Shown piece by piece: positions 1-8,242 of a stretch of DNA of 64,000 bases (the first letter of the stretch is position 1; each line of letters begins with the position of its first letter). The notes under the pieces are model-generated. The model was given only the letters and a program-made list of their open reading frames with translations. It made no database searches and was not told the DNA's origin. Position numbers and translations under genes: made by a program. This DNA comes from Klebsiella pneumoniae (GTDB taxonomy: Bacteria > Myxococcota_A > UBA796 > SXON01), in assembly GCA_945861635.1 (NCBI GenBank), contig CAMAWH010000015.1:39261-103260 (forward strand), in the 5' to 3' direction.

Positions 1-365
1 TCATCGGCGACGTATTCAAGACGGACGTATATCGAATGGCGCGCTGGCTTAATCGAGACCATGAGATCATCCCTTCTTCAACCTTGGATAAACCCCCATC
101 CGCGGAGTTGGCGCCCGACCAAACGGATCAGGATTCTCTCCCCCCCTACGTAGTTCTTGATGCGATTCTGCACCTTTACGTGGAGGGTGTGGTCGATCCT
201 GACGCAATCGTTGCACGCGGTCATCCCCGCGAACTCGTTGAGCGCGTGGTACGGATGGTGGTACGAAGCGAGTACAAACGGTGGCAGGCCGCGCCGGTTC
301 TGCGGGTGAGCCCGCGGGCGTTCGGCAGTGGACGCCGCATTCCCCTCGCGCAACGCTGGAAATGA
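1..365 (+). CDS. nadE: NAD(+) synthetase, C-terminal end (partial)
   Basis: The reading frame is open from the window edge (first whole codon at base 3) and ends with TGA at 363-365. It encodes the C-terminal part of an NAD synthetase, the amidation of deamido-NAD that ends NAD biosynthesis in the cytosol. Family-typical stretches are GDVFKTDVYRMARWLN near the edge and IIPSSTLDKPPSAELAPDQ followed by TDQDSLPPY and LDAIL, the deamido-NAD/ATP site region. The C-terminus (SPRAFGSGRRIPLAQRW) matches the usual end of glutamine-dependent NadE. Whether an N-terminal glutaminase domain is present cannot be seen. The stop overlaps the start of the next gene (ATGA), so the two are probably cotranscribed. 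Confidence 0.9.
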   Translation, partial: IGDVFKTDVYRMARWLNRDHEIIPSSTLDKPPSAELAPDQTDQDSLPPYVVLDAILHLYVEGVVDPDAIVARGHPRELVERVVRMVVRSEYKRWQAAPVLRVSPRAFGSGRRIPLAQRWK

Positions 366-1357
366 TGCCCATGCCCCGCCCCGAAGGCCGATTCCGCCGC
401 CCGCTCGCTGCCGAGATCGAGCGGTTGGCGGGGGATTTGCGGGGGTCGTTGGGGCCGATCGACGAGGCCCTGGCTTCGCTGGCGGCGGGAGACGGTCTGC
501 CGCCCGGCCTTGAGCCAGAAGTCCTGTTTGCAGGTGGCGTGCCGCGTATTCGACCGTTGCTCGTCCTGCTCGCCAGCCGGTCTGGTGAATTGCAAGGACA
601 GGACCCGCAGGCCGCAGCGGAGGTCGCGTACATCGCTGAGTTGCTGCACACCGCCATCCGTCTGCACGACGCGGCCCTTGGTCGGCCGCACGGACGCCGG
701 CGGCGTGCGGCTCGCAGGGTGCTTGGCAGCGCTGCGCATTGGCTCGGCGCCAACCACGTCATGCTGCGCGCGTTGGAGATCGCTCGACGCGCCCCGGCGC
801 CGGAAATCCTGGGCGACGCGCTCGATACCTGGCGGGAAGTCAGCGAGGTTCACGCTCTCGGAGAAGCATTGCGCCGCCGACCGGCCACAGTTTCCGACGC
901 GGTGCAACTGGCGGAGGGGCACACGGGGGCCGTGTTTTCCTTTTCCTGCCGCGCCGGTGGGCGGTTGGGGGGGCTCGATCGACCGGTGTTGACCGCGTTG
1001 GGCCGCTACGGGCGTCATGTCGGCGTTGGTGTGCATATCGGTGAGGACATGGCGGTGTTCGAGCGCCCCGACAACTGGCGGATGCTGCCGCCGCGTCCCG
1101 CGCTTTTTCCCGTCGCAAGTGCGGGGGAGCGTGACCCGGGCGTCAACGACCTGTGGCGGAAAATGCTTGCGCGTCCCGACGGTCGCGTAGCCGAAGAACT
1201 CGGCGAGCGCGTGCGCGCTGGTGGCGGAATGCAGGCCGGGAGAGAGGCGATGGTGCGCCAGAGTTGGGCGGCGCGGAAGGCGCTTACGGCCCTGCCGGAG
1301 TCGCCGGCGCGGGATGCTCTCGATCGGATCGCGGGGAGTTTGGGAAAGGCAGCGTAA
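362..1357 (+). CDS. Degenerate polyprenyl synthetase-like protein
   Basis: 331 residues from ATG 362, which overlaps the nadE stop (ATGA). The fold resembles trans-isoprenyl diphosphate synthases: a RIRPLLVLLASRSG segment corresponds to the GKR(L/I)RP region, then an AAEVAYIAELLHTAIRLHD helix and a VLGSAAHWLGANHVMLRALE helix. The first Asp-rich motif (normally DDxxD after the LH) reads HDAALGR and the second (normally QxxDD) reads HIGEDMAVF, so most Mg/diphosphate-binding aspartates are missing. It may be a non-catalytic subunit or a repurposed paralogue. The mevalonate genes in the same window make an isoprenoid link plausible but unproven. Family call by motif reading only. Confidence 0.6.
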   Translation: MMPMPRPEGRFRRPLAAEIERLAGDLRGSLGPIDEALASLAAGDGLPPGLEPEVLFAGGVPRIRPLLVLLASRSGELQGQDPQAAAEVAYIAELLHTAIRLHDAALGRPHGRRRRAARRVLGSAAHWLGANHVMLRALEIARRAPAPEILGDALDTWREVSEVHALGEALRRRPATVSDAVQLAEGHTGAVFSFSCRAGGRLGGLDRPVLTALGRYGRHVGVGVHIGEDMAVFERPDNWRMLPPRPALFPVASAGERDPGVNDLWRKMLARPDGRVAEELGERVRAGGGMQAGREAMVRQSWAARKALTALPESPARDALDRIAGSLGKAA

Positions 1358-1634
1358 GCACCCGTCTGAAACTCGGCGAGGTCCGCTTCCCAAGTGGAGC
1401 GCCGCGCCCCTCATCCCGTCTACCCTCCGCGCTATCCACAAACGACCTCCCCATCTTCCCCTTCGGCATAGATAGTTCGTAGCGGGAGGTTTACAAGCTG
1501 TTGACCATCGCGAAAGTTACCCGTTCATGGTACCAAGTCCGCGGGGTGCAGGCAACGTGGGAGACTGTCGAGGTCCGGCTCGGCCATACGCACTGCGGAC
1601 GGTATCTCTCTCTCGATACAGGAAGGAAGGACCT

Positions 1635-2017
1635 ATGGCAGCGATCAAGCGGCGTTCACTTCGTTGGATGCGGTTCGGCGCAATCTCCACGACTTCGGTG
1701 TTCATCCCCGCCACCGAGTGGGAAGACATCGCGGGCATTACCGCCGCTCGTTCCGTGAGTGAAATGCGAGGAAAGACGGGCAACGCGAACGCCCAACTCG
1801 GGTTCAGACCGCCAACGACATTCGAACCCCCGACTCGCCCGCCATCGGGATCGGCACGTTGATGACCGCGGACGGTATGTCGGACCCGGCCGGGGAGACG
1901 AACATCGCCTCCGGGACGAAGCAGTACATCCGCGCGGGGTGGCTCGTTTCCGTGTCGTCGGGCAGCACGCTCGCCTGCGGCAGCGTCGCGGGCGAAGTGC
2001 AATTCATCTCCGCCTAG
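1635..2017 (+). pseudogene. Frameshifted small protein gene (unknown function)
   Basis: ATG 1635 follows a good ribosome-binding site (GGAAGGAAGG). The frame codes well to about base 1802 (ending ...NANAQLG) and then runs into stops at 1860. The coding signal continues in the -1 frame as VQTANDIRTPDSPAIGIG through KQYIRAGWLVSVSSG to ...GEVQFISA and TAG 2015-2017. Adding one G to the GGG at 1800-1802 joins both halves into one protein of about 127 residues. A single-base deletion or sequencing error in that G run is the simplest reading; I see no slippery heptamer. I do not recognise the protein. It lies 10 bp before the next gene and probably shares its transcript. Upstream 1358-1634 shows no gene, only a weak TTGACC at 1501. 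Confidence 0.55.
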
Positions 2018-2027
2018 GCGGACCGGC

Positions 2028-3206
2028 ATGCCGTTCCCCGCTTCTCGCACGATTCCCCTTCACGCCGTTTTTCTGAGCTCGGTATGTGAGGGTCGCGTGC
2101 CGGATCCCGGCGGCACATATACGGGGAGCTGGTTGCACGCCGTCGTGGACGACGACGGCAATCTTGTGCTGTCCACCGAACACAGGATCAAGCCTCTGGA
2201 TGACCAAGACCTCTACCTCGTGAAGATGGCGGAGGCGGAGGTCATCGACCCGACGATGGCGACGTGGTCGTCGTTGTCGTGGACGGCGCTGGGTCTGATC
2301 TCCACGTCTCTGCCAGACACCCCTACCATTCGTTGTAGCGTCTCCGATCACTGGCACGTGTTCGCGGGGGGAACGCACTGGCTCTCGTTCAACGGCACGC
2401 CCTCGGCGTCGATCGGTCTCGTCTCGGTTTCTATGAACCTACTGACCGTGTCGACGCCCATCACGGTGGCCACCGCCCTTGACGACAAGATCTCGACAAA
2501 CGATCACTTCCTCGTAGCCGCGGACGGCGATCTGGCGGTTGGGGCGCGGTACGGGAAAACCAGTGCGCTCAAGATCTTTCCGGTCGACTACTCGGGTTCG
2601 GTGGGGACGGTCGTCGAATTCGCGGGGCCGGCAAGTCGCTCTGCGTGTTCGGCCAACGCGGGCGGGTCCGCCGTGGGCGACCCGCAGACCAAGACGAAAA
2701 TGGGATACCATGGGTTTTGGCCGTTCCTTTCGAAAAGCCACACGTTCGACTACGTCGATGTGTTGGTGCCGTCCGAAATCGGCATCGCGCCACCGAGCGA
2801 GGTGAATGTTCTGAGAACGCTTCCGCCCGCGTGGAGAACGCCTCTGGGCGCCCGAGCCACGATTCCGACACCGGCCGACCCGAACCGCAGCATCGGGTTC
2901 CCGACCGCAGTCGTCCTCTCCAACGGCTGGCGCGTTGTCACGTACCGCAGCGTGGATGTCACGATGGGAGACGACAATCGAGGCAGTATGTGCCCGCAGA
3001 CCTACGATGACGACTGGAATGTCTGGGGACACGAGACCGTGCTGTTCGACGCAGAGTCAACCACGAACGCCGGGCTGTACGGCGCCCAGCGCCCACACAT
3101 GTGCCTGTACGGGGACTACCTCATCACCACCTGGGACGTCTGGGACATCGCGAACACCCGGGGCTACGGGCTGTACATGCGCGTGGATTCGATCACGATC
3201 CGATAG
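2028..3206 (+). CDS. Hypothetical protein, possible beta-propeller/sialidase-like
   Basis: 392 residues from ATG 2028. The protein is rich in Trp, Thr, Ser and short beta-type segments (DGNLVLSTEHRIK, DHWHVFAGGTHWLSF, LSNGWRVVTYRSVDVT, CLYGDYLITTWDVWD), with the spacing seen in propeller or BNR-type proteins, but no canonical Asp-box was found. There is no convincing signal peptide. It follows the frameshifted gene at 1635-2017 and the two look like a small accessory unit between core genes. No function can be assigned; carbohydrate binding or a surface role is only a guess. Confidence 0.55.
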   Translation: MPFPASRTIPLHAVFLSSVCEGRVPDPGGTYTGSWLHAVVDDDGNLVLSTEHRIKPLDDQDLYLVKMAEAEVIDPTMATWSSLSWTALGLISTSLPDTPTIRCSVSDHWHVFAGGTHWLSFNGTPSASIGLVSVSMNLLTVSTPITVATALDDKISTNDHFLVAADGDLAVGARYGKTSALKIFPVDYSGSVGTVVEFAGPASRSACSANAGGSAVGDPQTKTKMGYHGFWPFLSKSHTFDYVDVLVPSEIGIAPPSEVNVLRTLPPAWRTPLGARATIPTPADPNRSIGFPTAVVLSNGWRVVTYRSVDVTMGDDNRGSMCPQTYDDDWNVWGHETVLFDAESTTNAGLYGAQRPHMCLYGDYLITTWDVWDIANTRGYGLYMRVDSITIR

Positions 3207-3248
3207 TCCAGCGCTTGGCCGCTTCGCCCGTCAGCGCCGCGCCGCGCA

Positions 3249-4181
3249 TTACAACCCTTGACCGTAAAACAATTCATACCGGGGTGTGCCGTAGTAGCTG
3301 ATCGCTGCGGCTCGCGTTCCGACCAGAGTGTCCGGGGCGCCATCCCCGCTCACGTCGCCCACCCGGAAGCATCGCTCTCCAAAGCTCACATCCTCCACGG
3401 AGCCGGTGAAGGTCGCGTCACTCGCTCCGAGCACGTACGCACCGGCTTCTCGCGCGCCTCCGTAGATCAGGTAGGCTTGTTCGACATCCTCAGCGTCGGC
3501 GCTCGTCAGCAAATCGCCCTTGCCGTCGCCGTCGATGTCCCCCGGCGCGCCGACGAGGAGTGTGGCCACATCTACGCCGTCCGCATAGGAGGCGAGCCCC
3601 GCGCCATCCAAGTGGGATCTACCCTCGCCGACCAGAACGGCCCACGCATCGACGAGCTCTGACGCTCCGCTCACCCCACCGCGGGCGATGTACACGCCCA
3701 GACCACGGCCGGGCGTCGAATCGAGGTAATTGCCATCTTCGCCAAATGCCAGATCGCGAACGCCGTCTCCGTCCATGTCGCTGATGCCAACGATGGTATC
3801 GTCTCCCGCTTCGCGCTCGGGCCCGGTGAACTGCGCATCGGCCTCGGCTCGGGTCGTGTCACCCGTGAGGCGGCAATCGTTCGAGGTTCCGTCACAATCG
3901 TCATCGACACGGTTTCCGCACACCTCCGTTCCGCCAGGATGTGCGTCCGCATCATCGGGGGCACAATCCTCGTCGTTGCGATAGCCATCCCCGTCTCGGT
4001 CCAACGAGCCGGAGTCGATTTCACCCGAATCGTCGGGCACGGAATCGTCGGCGTCGGACTCCGTACGACCGTTCTTCGAGCCAGAAGCCACGGTGGCACA
4101 CCCGCCGACGGCCGGGAGTAGCGTCAGTAGCAACGCAAAGGCGGTCTGTGGGCGCGAAATGGACCCAGAGACACGACCCAC
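3249..4181 (-). CDS. MopE-type metal-binding motif / FG-GAP repeat lipoprotein
   Basis: Predicted outer-surface lipoprotein of about 310 residues. GTG 4181 is preferred over the longer ATG 4223 because it has a GGAG eight bases upstream, and because the longer start lies inside an inverted repeat. The N-terminus has a hydrophobic run ending in the lipobox LPAVGGC. Next come an acidic linker, then DRDGDGYRNDEDCAPDDAD and GTEVCGNRVDDDCDG, the Asp/Cys-rich motif known from MopE-like proteins of Myxococcota. The C-terminal half has FG-GAP-like calcium-loop repeats (DMDGDGVRDLAFGE, DIDGDGKGDLLTS, DVSGDGAPDTLVG), which form an integrin-type propeller. Convergent with 2028-3206. Confidence 0.8.
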   Translation of the reverse strand: MGRVSGSISRPQTAFALLLTLLPAVGGCATVASGSKNGRTESDADDSVPDDSGEIDSGSLDRDGDGYRNDEDCAPDDADAHPGGTEVCGNRVDDDCDGTSNDCRLTGDTTRAEADAQFTGPEREAGDDTIVGISDMDGDGVRDLAFGEDGNYLDSTPGRGLGVYIARGGVSGASELVDAWAVLVGEGRSHLDGAGLASYADGVDVATLLVGAPGDIDGDGKGDLLTSADAEDVEQAYLIYGGAREAGAYVLGASDATFTGSVEDVSFGERCFRVGDVSGDGAPDTLVGTRAAAISYYGTPRYELFYGQGL

Positions 4182-4200
4182 TCGCTTAGCTCCAAGCCGA

Positions 4201-4230
4201 GGATGACATGCGTAGGTGCGCATGTCATCC
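4201..4230. repeat. Perfect 12-bp inverted repeat
   Basis: GGATGACATGCG (4201-4212) and CGCATGTCATCC (4219-4230) are exact reverse complements around a 6-base loop. The hairpin lies between the stop of the 4236-5585 gene and the start region of the next minus-strand gene. It lacks a following T run, so it is not a classic intrinsic terminator. It could attenuate transcription, stabilise the upstream mRNA end or bind a protein. Confidence 0.7.
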
Positions 4231-4235
4231 CCCTC

Positions 4236-5585
4236 TTAGTCCCGTGCAAGCTCGTAGTTCGTCACGTAGACGGCCGCCGCGTAGTAGCCGCCCTCCGCGA
4301 CGGCGGAGGTGCTCGCTCCAGAAATGCGAACGAAATAATCCCCCGGATCAGCGGGTAGGTTGACGACGTGCGGGTCCTCGCCGTCGAACGCATCCTCGGC
4401 CAACACGCTTCCACTTGCGTCGAGCACCGCAACGGTTGCCGCGAGCATCGAGCCGTACGCCGAGGCCCACATGTCCACGGTAATGTAGGCGTCCGCTGTG
4501 GTGACGGTGATTTCGTAGACGTCGGCCAGGTCGTCGATCCCGAGCGTGCCCTGGGTCCCGCGCGACCACGCCTCTCCCGAATCGACATCGACCGCGTCCA
4601 GTGGAAGCGCCGTGGCCACGTCCACGTCGTCGTTCGGCTCCACTTCCCGACTCCTGGCGCCGAAACCCTCCTCTTGGACCTGTACGAAGGCGACACCCCA
4701 CGTGTTCGCGTCCCCGGCCGCGCGGGCATCCTCCGCCCCCAAAACGTATCGTGTGCCGGCGGCGCCGACGAGCCATGCCGCATCTTCGGAAGTTGGGGCT
4801 GCCTTTTCGAGAATGGTCTCGCCATCCGTGTTGCGCAGCGTGTACACCGGCTCCGCCGTCGATCCATCGACGTGCGTTGCGCCAACGACAGAGAGCCAGG
4901 TGTCTGTATACGCAAGGTCAATCCTCTGATAATCGATATCTCCAGCCTCCCCGAGCACCCAGAGGAAAGGATAGATGTATCCGGAGGCAGGTTCGATGTC
5001 GGATCCAGTGCTCTGGGGACTATCGGGCTCCGCGCCGGCGGAGGCTTCCTTGACCGTGAGCAGATAGTCGCTGCCGAATCCACCGACCGGTGACTCGCCA
5101 TAAAATGTAGAATAATCCTCGACTTTGACGTAATATGTTCCCGCCTCGGCGAGGTACGCGAAGCACACCGAATCGTCGACGGAAACGCTTCCGGCCGGGT
5201 GCTCGTCCTCCCACGCAACGCGGTGACCAGCCGAGTCAAAAATACTGACGACGCTGTTGAGGTCGTTGTCGTCTTCAAAGGTATTGACCTGGACACGCGC
5301 GAATTCCCCGCCCTCCGCCGTGATCGCGAACCAATCGGTGTCTCCGGCGGGATTGATCAGGCCGCCGATCTCGGTTTCCCAGAAGATTGCGGTGGCGGTG
5401 GCGGCGTCGTTGTCGCGATCTCCGGCGGTGCACGCCTCCTGTTCGCAGATGTAGCCGGCCTTGCAGCCGTCGTCGTTTTCGCAGGTGATGGACTCGGCAG
5501 CGTCGGAGCCGCCGTCCGTCTTTGCGGAGGGGGCAGGGGTACAGGCGGGGAGGATCAGGAGGGGGAGGGGAAGAAGGAATTGCAT
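4236..5585 (-). CDS. Lipoprotein with PPC (pre-peptidase C-terminal)-like domains
   Basis: About 449 residues from ATG 5585 (MQFLLPLPLLILPAC, a clear lipoprotein signal with Cys at 15). A Cys-containing segment (CENDDGCKAGYICEQEAC) resembles the disulphide-rich modules of myxobacterial surface proteins. Two or three PPC-like beta-sandwich modules follow, recognisable by GDTDWFAITAEGGEFARV, LAEAGTYYVKVEDYS and DPGDYFVRISGAS. These domains usually accompany secreted enzymes, but no catalytic domain is present, so a structural or binding role outside the cell is inferred. It lies directly upstream of the MopE-like lipoprotein on the same strand. Confidence 0.75.
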   Translation of the reverse strand: MQFLLPLPLLILPACTPAPSAKTDGGSDAAESITCENDDGCKAGYICEQEACTAGDRDNDAATATAIFWETEIGGLINPAGDTDWFAITAEGGEFARVQVNTFEDDNDLNSVVSIFDSAGHRVAWEDEHPAGSVSVDDSVCFAYLAEAGTYYVKVEDYSTFYGESPVGGFGSDYLLTVKEASAGAEPDSPQSTGSDIEPASGYIYPFLWVLGEAGDIDYQRIDLAYTDTWLSVVGATHVDGSTAEPVYTLRNTDGETILEKAAPTSEDAAWLVGAAGTRYVLGAEDARAAGDANTWGVAFVQVQEEGFGARSREVEPNDDVDVATALPLDAVDVDSGEAWSRGTQGTLGIDDLADVYEITVTTADAYITVDMWASAYGSMLAATVAVLDASGSVLAEDAFDGEDPHVVNLPADPGDYFVRISGASTSAVAEGGYYAAAVYVTNYELARD

Positions 5586-5726
5586 GGGCGCCAGCGTAGC
5601 ATTCGATCGGGGGAATGGGGTGGAAGTCGCCAAGGCGGGGTGCACGCCACGTTCGTGGTGGACGACGACAATGGATGCGGTTGCGCCCCATTTGATGTAG
5701 GATTCGCCGCCCTCGGAAGGACAGCT

Positions 5727-5927
5727 GTGCGAGCGCTCACTGGCATCAAACCGACCGCCGCGCCCCCCTCACGGTCGGCCTTTGCGGCCGACCTCCGTGG
5801 GCGGGCTACGCCGACTACCGGCCTTGTCGGCCGGTGCGCTCGCAGCGCTCGCGCCGTCGGCTCCGCGGGCGCGGCGGTCCTCCCGGTGGCTGGGGTGCAG
5901 CGGCCTCCGCATCGGAACTCCCGTTGA
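5727..5927 (+). other. Leader ORF made from the displaced trpS 5' end
   Basis: GTG 5727 has an excellent ribosome-binding site (GGAAGGA at 5715-5721, five bases away) and starts MRALTGIKPTAAP, the same N-terminus as TrpS. After residue 13 the frame enters an inserted segment and ends at TGA 5925-5927, giving 66 codons. That stop overlaps the TTG start of intact trpS (TTGA). The simplest reading is that this was the original trpS start, and that the ORF now acts as a leader delivering ribosomes to trpS by termination-reinitiation. The peptide itself need not have a function. Confidence 0.6.
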
Positions 5928-5963
5928 GAGCGCTCACTGGCATCAAACCGACCGCCGCGCCCC
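5731..5963 (+). repeat. 36-bp direct repeats flanking a palindrome-rich insert in the trpS 5' end
   Basis: Bases 5731-5766 and 5928-5963 are identical (36 bp, period 197) and encode the TrpS N-terminal residues up to the base before the HIGN codons. The intervening segment 5767-5927 has two neat hairpins: GGTCGGCC/GGCCGACC at 5773-5793 and ACCGGCC/GGCCGGT at 5817-5835, each with a 5-base loop. No transposase or terminal inverted repeat is visible. The pattern fits insertion of a small palindromic (REP/MITE-like) element with duplication of the target, or a duplication followed by divergence. Confidence 0.75.
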
Positions 5964-6913
5964 ACATCGGCAACCTGCTGGGAATGATCGAACCCGCCCT
6001 ACGATTACAGTCGGATCACGACGCCTACTACTTCATCGCCGACTACCACGCGCTTACGACGCTTCATGACCGGGAGCGGATGCGGACGTACTCGACCGAA
6101 GTCGCCGCCACCTGGCTCGCGCTCGGCCTCGATCCAGCACGCACGGCGCTGTTTGTTCAGAGTGATGTCCCCGAAGTCACTGAGCTTTCCTGGTTCCTGT
6201 CCTGCGTCATCGGAATGGGGGTGCTCGAACGCGCGCACGCGTACAAGGCGGCGCAGGATCAGGGTGTTGACATCAATGCCGGCACCTTCACCTACCCGGT
6301 GCTCATGGCTGCGGACATTCTCGCCTACGACTCCAACCTCGTTCCCGTCGGTCGCGACCAGAAGCAGCACGTCGAGATGGCAAAGGACATGGCGGCGGCA
6401 TTCAACGCCCGCTTTGGCGGACCGGTGCTGACGCTTCCGGAACCGCTGATCCGCGACGACGTCGCGACGATTCCCGGCCTCGATGGCAGGAAGATGTCGA
6501 AATCCTATTCCAACACCATCGAGGTGTTTGCCGACCCGAAGGCGCTTCGAAAAAAGGTGATGGCGATCGTGACCGACTCCCGCGGCCTCGACGACCCCAA
6601 GGACCCGGACACCGACAACGTGTTTGCGCTCTTTCGATTGTTCGCCACGCCCGAAAGGACAGCCGATCTGGCCCGTCGGTATCGCTTGCCCGGCCTCGGC
6701 TACGGCCACGCGAAGCAAGAATTGTTCGAGGTGATGGAAAACAGACTTGCGCCAGCGCGCGAGAGGTATGCGGAACTCCTCGCCGATCCATCGCGCATCG
6801 ACCGAGTGCTAGAAGATGGCGCCGATCGGGCTCGTCGAGTGGCCACGGCGACACTAGAGCGTGTGCGCGACGCGACGGGAATTCGCCGCGCGCCACGGGC
6901 GACCCGCCAATGA
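5924..6913 (+). CDS. trpS: Tryptophan--tRNA ligase
   Basis: Charges tRNA-Trp with tryptophan in the cytosol. 329 residues from TTG 5924, close to the family's usual 330-340. Class I signatures are intact: TGIKPTAAPHIGN (HIGN at residues 14-17) and KMSKS at about 190-194, with GRDQKQHVEMA for tRNA/ATP-site contacts. TTG is chosen because the protein must begin just before LTGIKPTA; the ORF extension further upstream is non-homologous. The region directly before TTG has no good Shine-Dalgarno, whereas the leader ORF (5727-5927) does, and its stop overlaps this start. Translational coupling is therefore likely. Confidence 0.95.
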   Translation: MRALTGIKPTAAPHIGNLLGMIEPALRLQSDHDAYYFIADYHALTTLHDRERMRTYSTEVAATWLALGLDPARTALFVQSDVPEVTELSWFLSCVIGMGVLERAHAYKAAQDQGVDINAGTFTYPVLMAADILAYDSNLVPVGRDQKQHVEMAKDMAAAFNARFGGPVLTLPEPLIRDDVATIPGLDGRKMSKSYSNTIEVFADPKALRKKVMAIVTDSRGLDDPKDPDTDNVFALFRLFATPERTADLARRYRLPGLGYGHAKQELFEVMENRLAPARERYAELLADPSRIDRVLEDGADRARRVATATLERVRDATGIRRAPRATRQ

Positions 6914-6914
6914 C

Positions 6915-6953
6915 CCCGCGCCCCTTGCACACTGAAAAAAGGGACTGCGCGGG
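6915..6953 (+). terminator. Hairpin just after trpS
   Basis: CCCGCGC (6915-6921) pairs with GCGCGGG (6947-6953), and CCCTT can pair with AAGGG inside the loop, two bases beyond the trpS stop. There is only a weak T-rich tail, so termination is possible but not certain. It separates trpS from the promoter of the sigma factor. Confidence 0.35.
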
Positions 6954-6996
6954 ATCATTACGTTCCCATGCGGACTGCAAGCCATTCGTTCAGTTC

Positions 6997-7040
6997 TTGA
7001 CAACTTCTTGACAATCCGAGGAGAGGATTGGTTCTATTAA
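6997..7040 (+). promoter_or_regulatory. Candidate sigma-70 promoter(s) for the sigma factor gene
   Basis: Two perfect -35 hexamers TTGACA occur in tandem at 6997-7002 and 7008-7013. An AT-rich TTCTATTAA at 7032-7040 can supply a -10 (for example TCTATT, 19 bases after the second TTGACA). This is the most AT-rich spot in an otherwise GC-rich neighbourhood. It leaves a leader of about 130 bases, free of obvious ORFs, before ATG 7175. Confidence 0.5.
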
Positions 7041-7174
7041 GGACCGCTCGCAACCGCGAAACCTTCCCGATCTTCCCGCCCTCGTCCCGCTCGCCGGGGA
7101 ATAACTCCTCCCTCCCGGCCATTACCGCCCCCAACCCGCGTCACCCCCCGACGCACTTCCCTCTCGGGTGTCCC

Positions 7175-8221
7175 ATGTCGCTTCGCATCCGCTCTTCCGC
7201 TTCCGATGGTGCTCGCCGCCGGTCCGAACGGCTCACCGCTGAAGAAGAGAAGGCCATCGCACGTGAAATCCGCAAGGCCGAGCAGGTCGCGCGTGAAAGT
7301 GTTGCCGGCATTGACGCCGCTGAAAACATCCTGCGCCGCCGTCCGGATCGTGCCGAGCGCACCCGCGCGGGCGCGGTCGATCGCCTCGAAGAAGCCGTTC
7401 GCGCCGTCGCCAAGACCGCTCGGAAGGATGACACGCTCCGCCCGTACGCTCGCCGCGCGCAGGGTGCGTGGCAGCAGGCCGAGGAGCTGCGTTGGCGCCT
7501 TGCGATGAGTGGGCGGCGTATTGCCCATGGTGAAGCACGCAAGCTGGCCGGTCCATTCATGGACGAAGAGGATCTGGTGCAGGAGGGCTACATCGGCTTG
7601 CTGCGCGCGGCCAAGCGCTTCGATCCGGACCGTGGCATCCGGTTCTCCACCTACGCCCGTTGGTGGGTTCGCGCGCAGATGACGCGCGCGATTGACCACA
7701 CCGGTCGCCCGGTCCGCCTGCCCGGGTGCGCGGTCGAGCAGACGCGCAACCTCCGAAAGGCCATGAAGCGCTTCGAGGCCGACGGCGTCGAGTACAACGT
7801 GGCCGATCTCGCCGAAGAGGTGGGCATCGACAAGGAGCGCGCCGAGTTGCTGCTTTCGCAGGGCAACACGATTTCGCTGGAGCAGCCCGTCGATGACGGC
7901 CCGCGTCCTCGCCCGCTTGAGCGGTTTTTGTCCGACGAGGACGCCGTCCAGCCCGACGAGGAGAGCATCCAGGTGCAGGAACTCACGCGCATGCACAAGG
8001 CCTTCCACGGCGTGCTGTCGGAGCGTCAGCGCTTCGTCCTCACCCGCCGCTACGGTCTTGAAGACGGAGAATTCCGCACCCTGTCGGAAGTCGGCAAAGA
8101 AATGGGCCTTTCACGTGAGCGCGTGCGTCAGATCGAGCGTGAAGCGCTGATCCGCCTTCGCGAGCAGAGCGGCATCCGTGACCTGCGCGGTCTGGTTCTC
8201 GGAGAGCCGGGAGAAGCGTAG
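7175..8221 (+). CDS. RNA polymerase sigma factor, sigma-70 family
   Basis: 348 residues from ATG 7175. It directs RNA polymerase to promoters. Region 2 includes DEEDLVQEGYIGLLRAAKRF (about residues 130-149), then FSTYARWWVRAQMTRAI, the -10 recognition helix. Region 3 follows with VADLAEEVGIDKERAELLL. Region 4 ends with TLSEVGKEMGLSRERVRQIE, the -35 helix-turn-helix. The first 100 residues are a charged, helical extension (EEEKAIAREIRKAEQVARE). No region 1.1 or long non-conserved region of primary RpoD is visible, so this is an alternative group 2/3 factor; I cannot separate RpoS-, RpoH- or SigB/F-like roles by eye. It is preceded by a strong-looking promoter. Confidence 0.88.
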   Translation: MSLRIRSSASDGARRRSERLTAEEEKAIAREIRKAEQVARESVAGIDAAENILRRRPDRAERTRAGAVDRLEEAVRAVAKTARKDDTLRPYARRAQGAWQQAEELRWRLAMSGRRIAHGEARKLAGPFMDEEDLVQEGYIGLLRAAKRFDPDRGIRFSTYARWWVRAQMTRAIDHTGRPVRLPGCAVEQTRNLRKAMKRFEADGVEYNVADLAEEVGIDKERAELLLSQGNTISLEQPVDDGPRPRPLERFLSDEDAVQPDEESIQVQELTRMHKAFHGVLSERQRFVLTRRYGLEDGEFRTLSEVGKEMGLSRERVRQIEREALIRLREQSGIRDLRGLVLGEPGEA

Positions 8222-8242
8222 GTTCGTCGCGGGAAGCATCCC

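Noticed and set aside
1795..1812. Programmed -1 ribosomal frameshift at 1800-1805
   Set aside because: No X-XXY-YYZ slippery heptamer is present; a lost base in a G run is simpler.
5767..5927. Insertion sequence in the trpS 5' region
   Set aside because: Too short for a transposase and without terminal inverted repeats; kept only as a duplication/palindromic insert.
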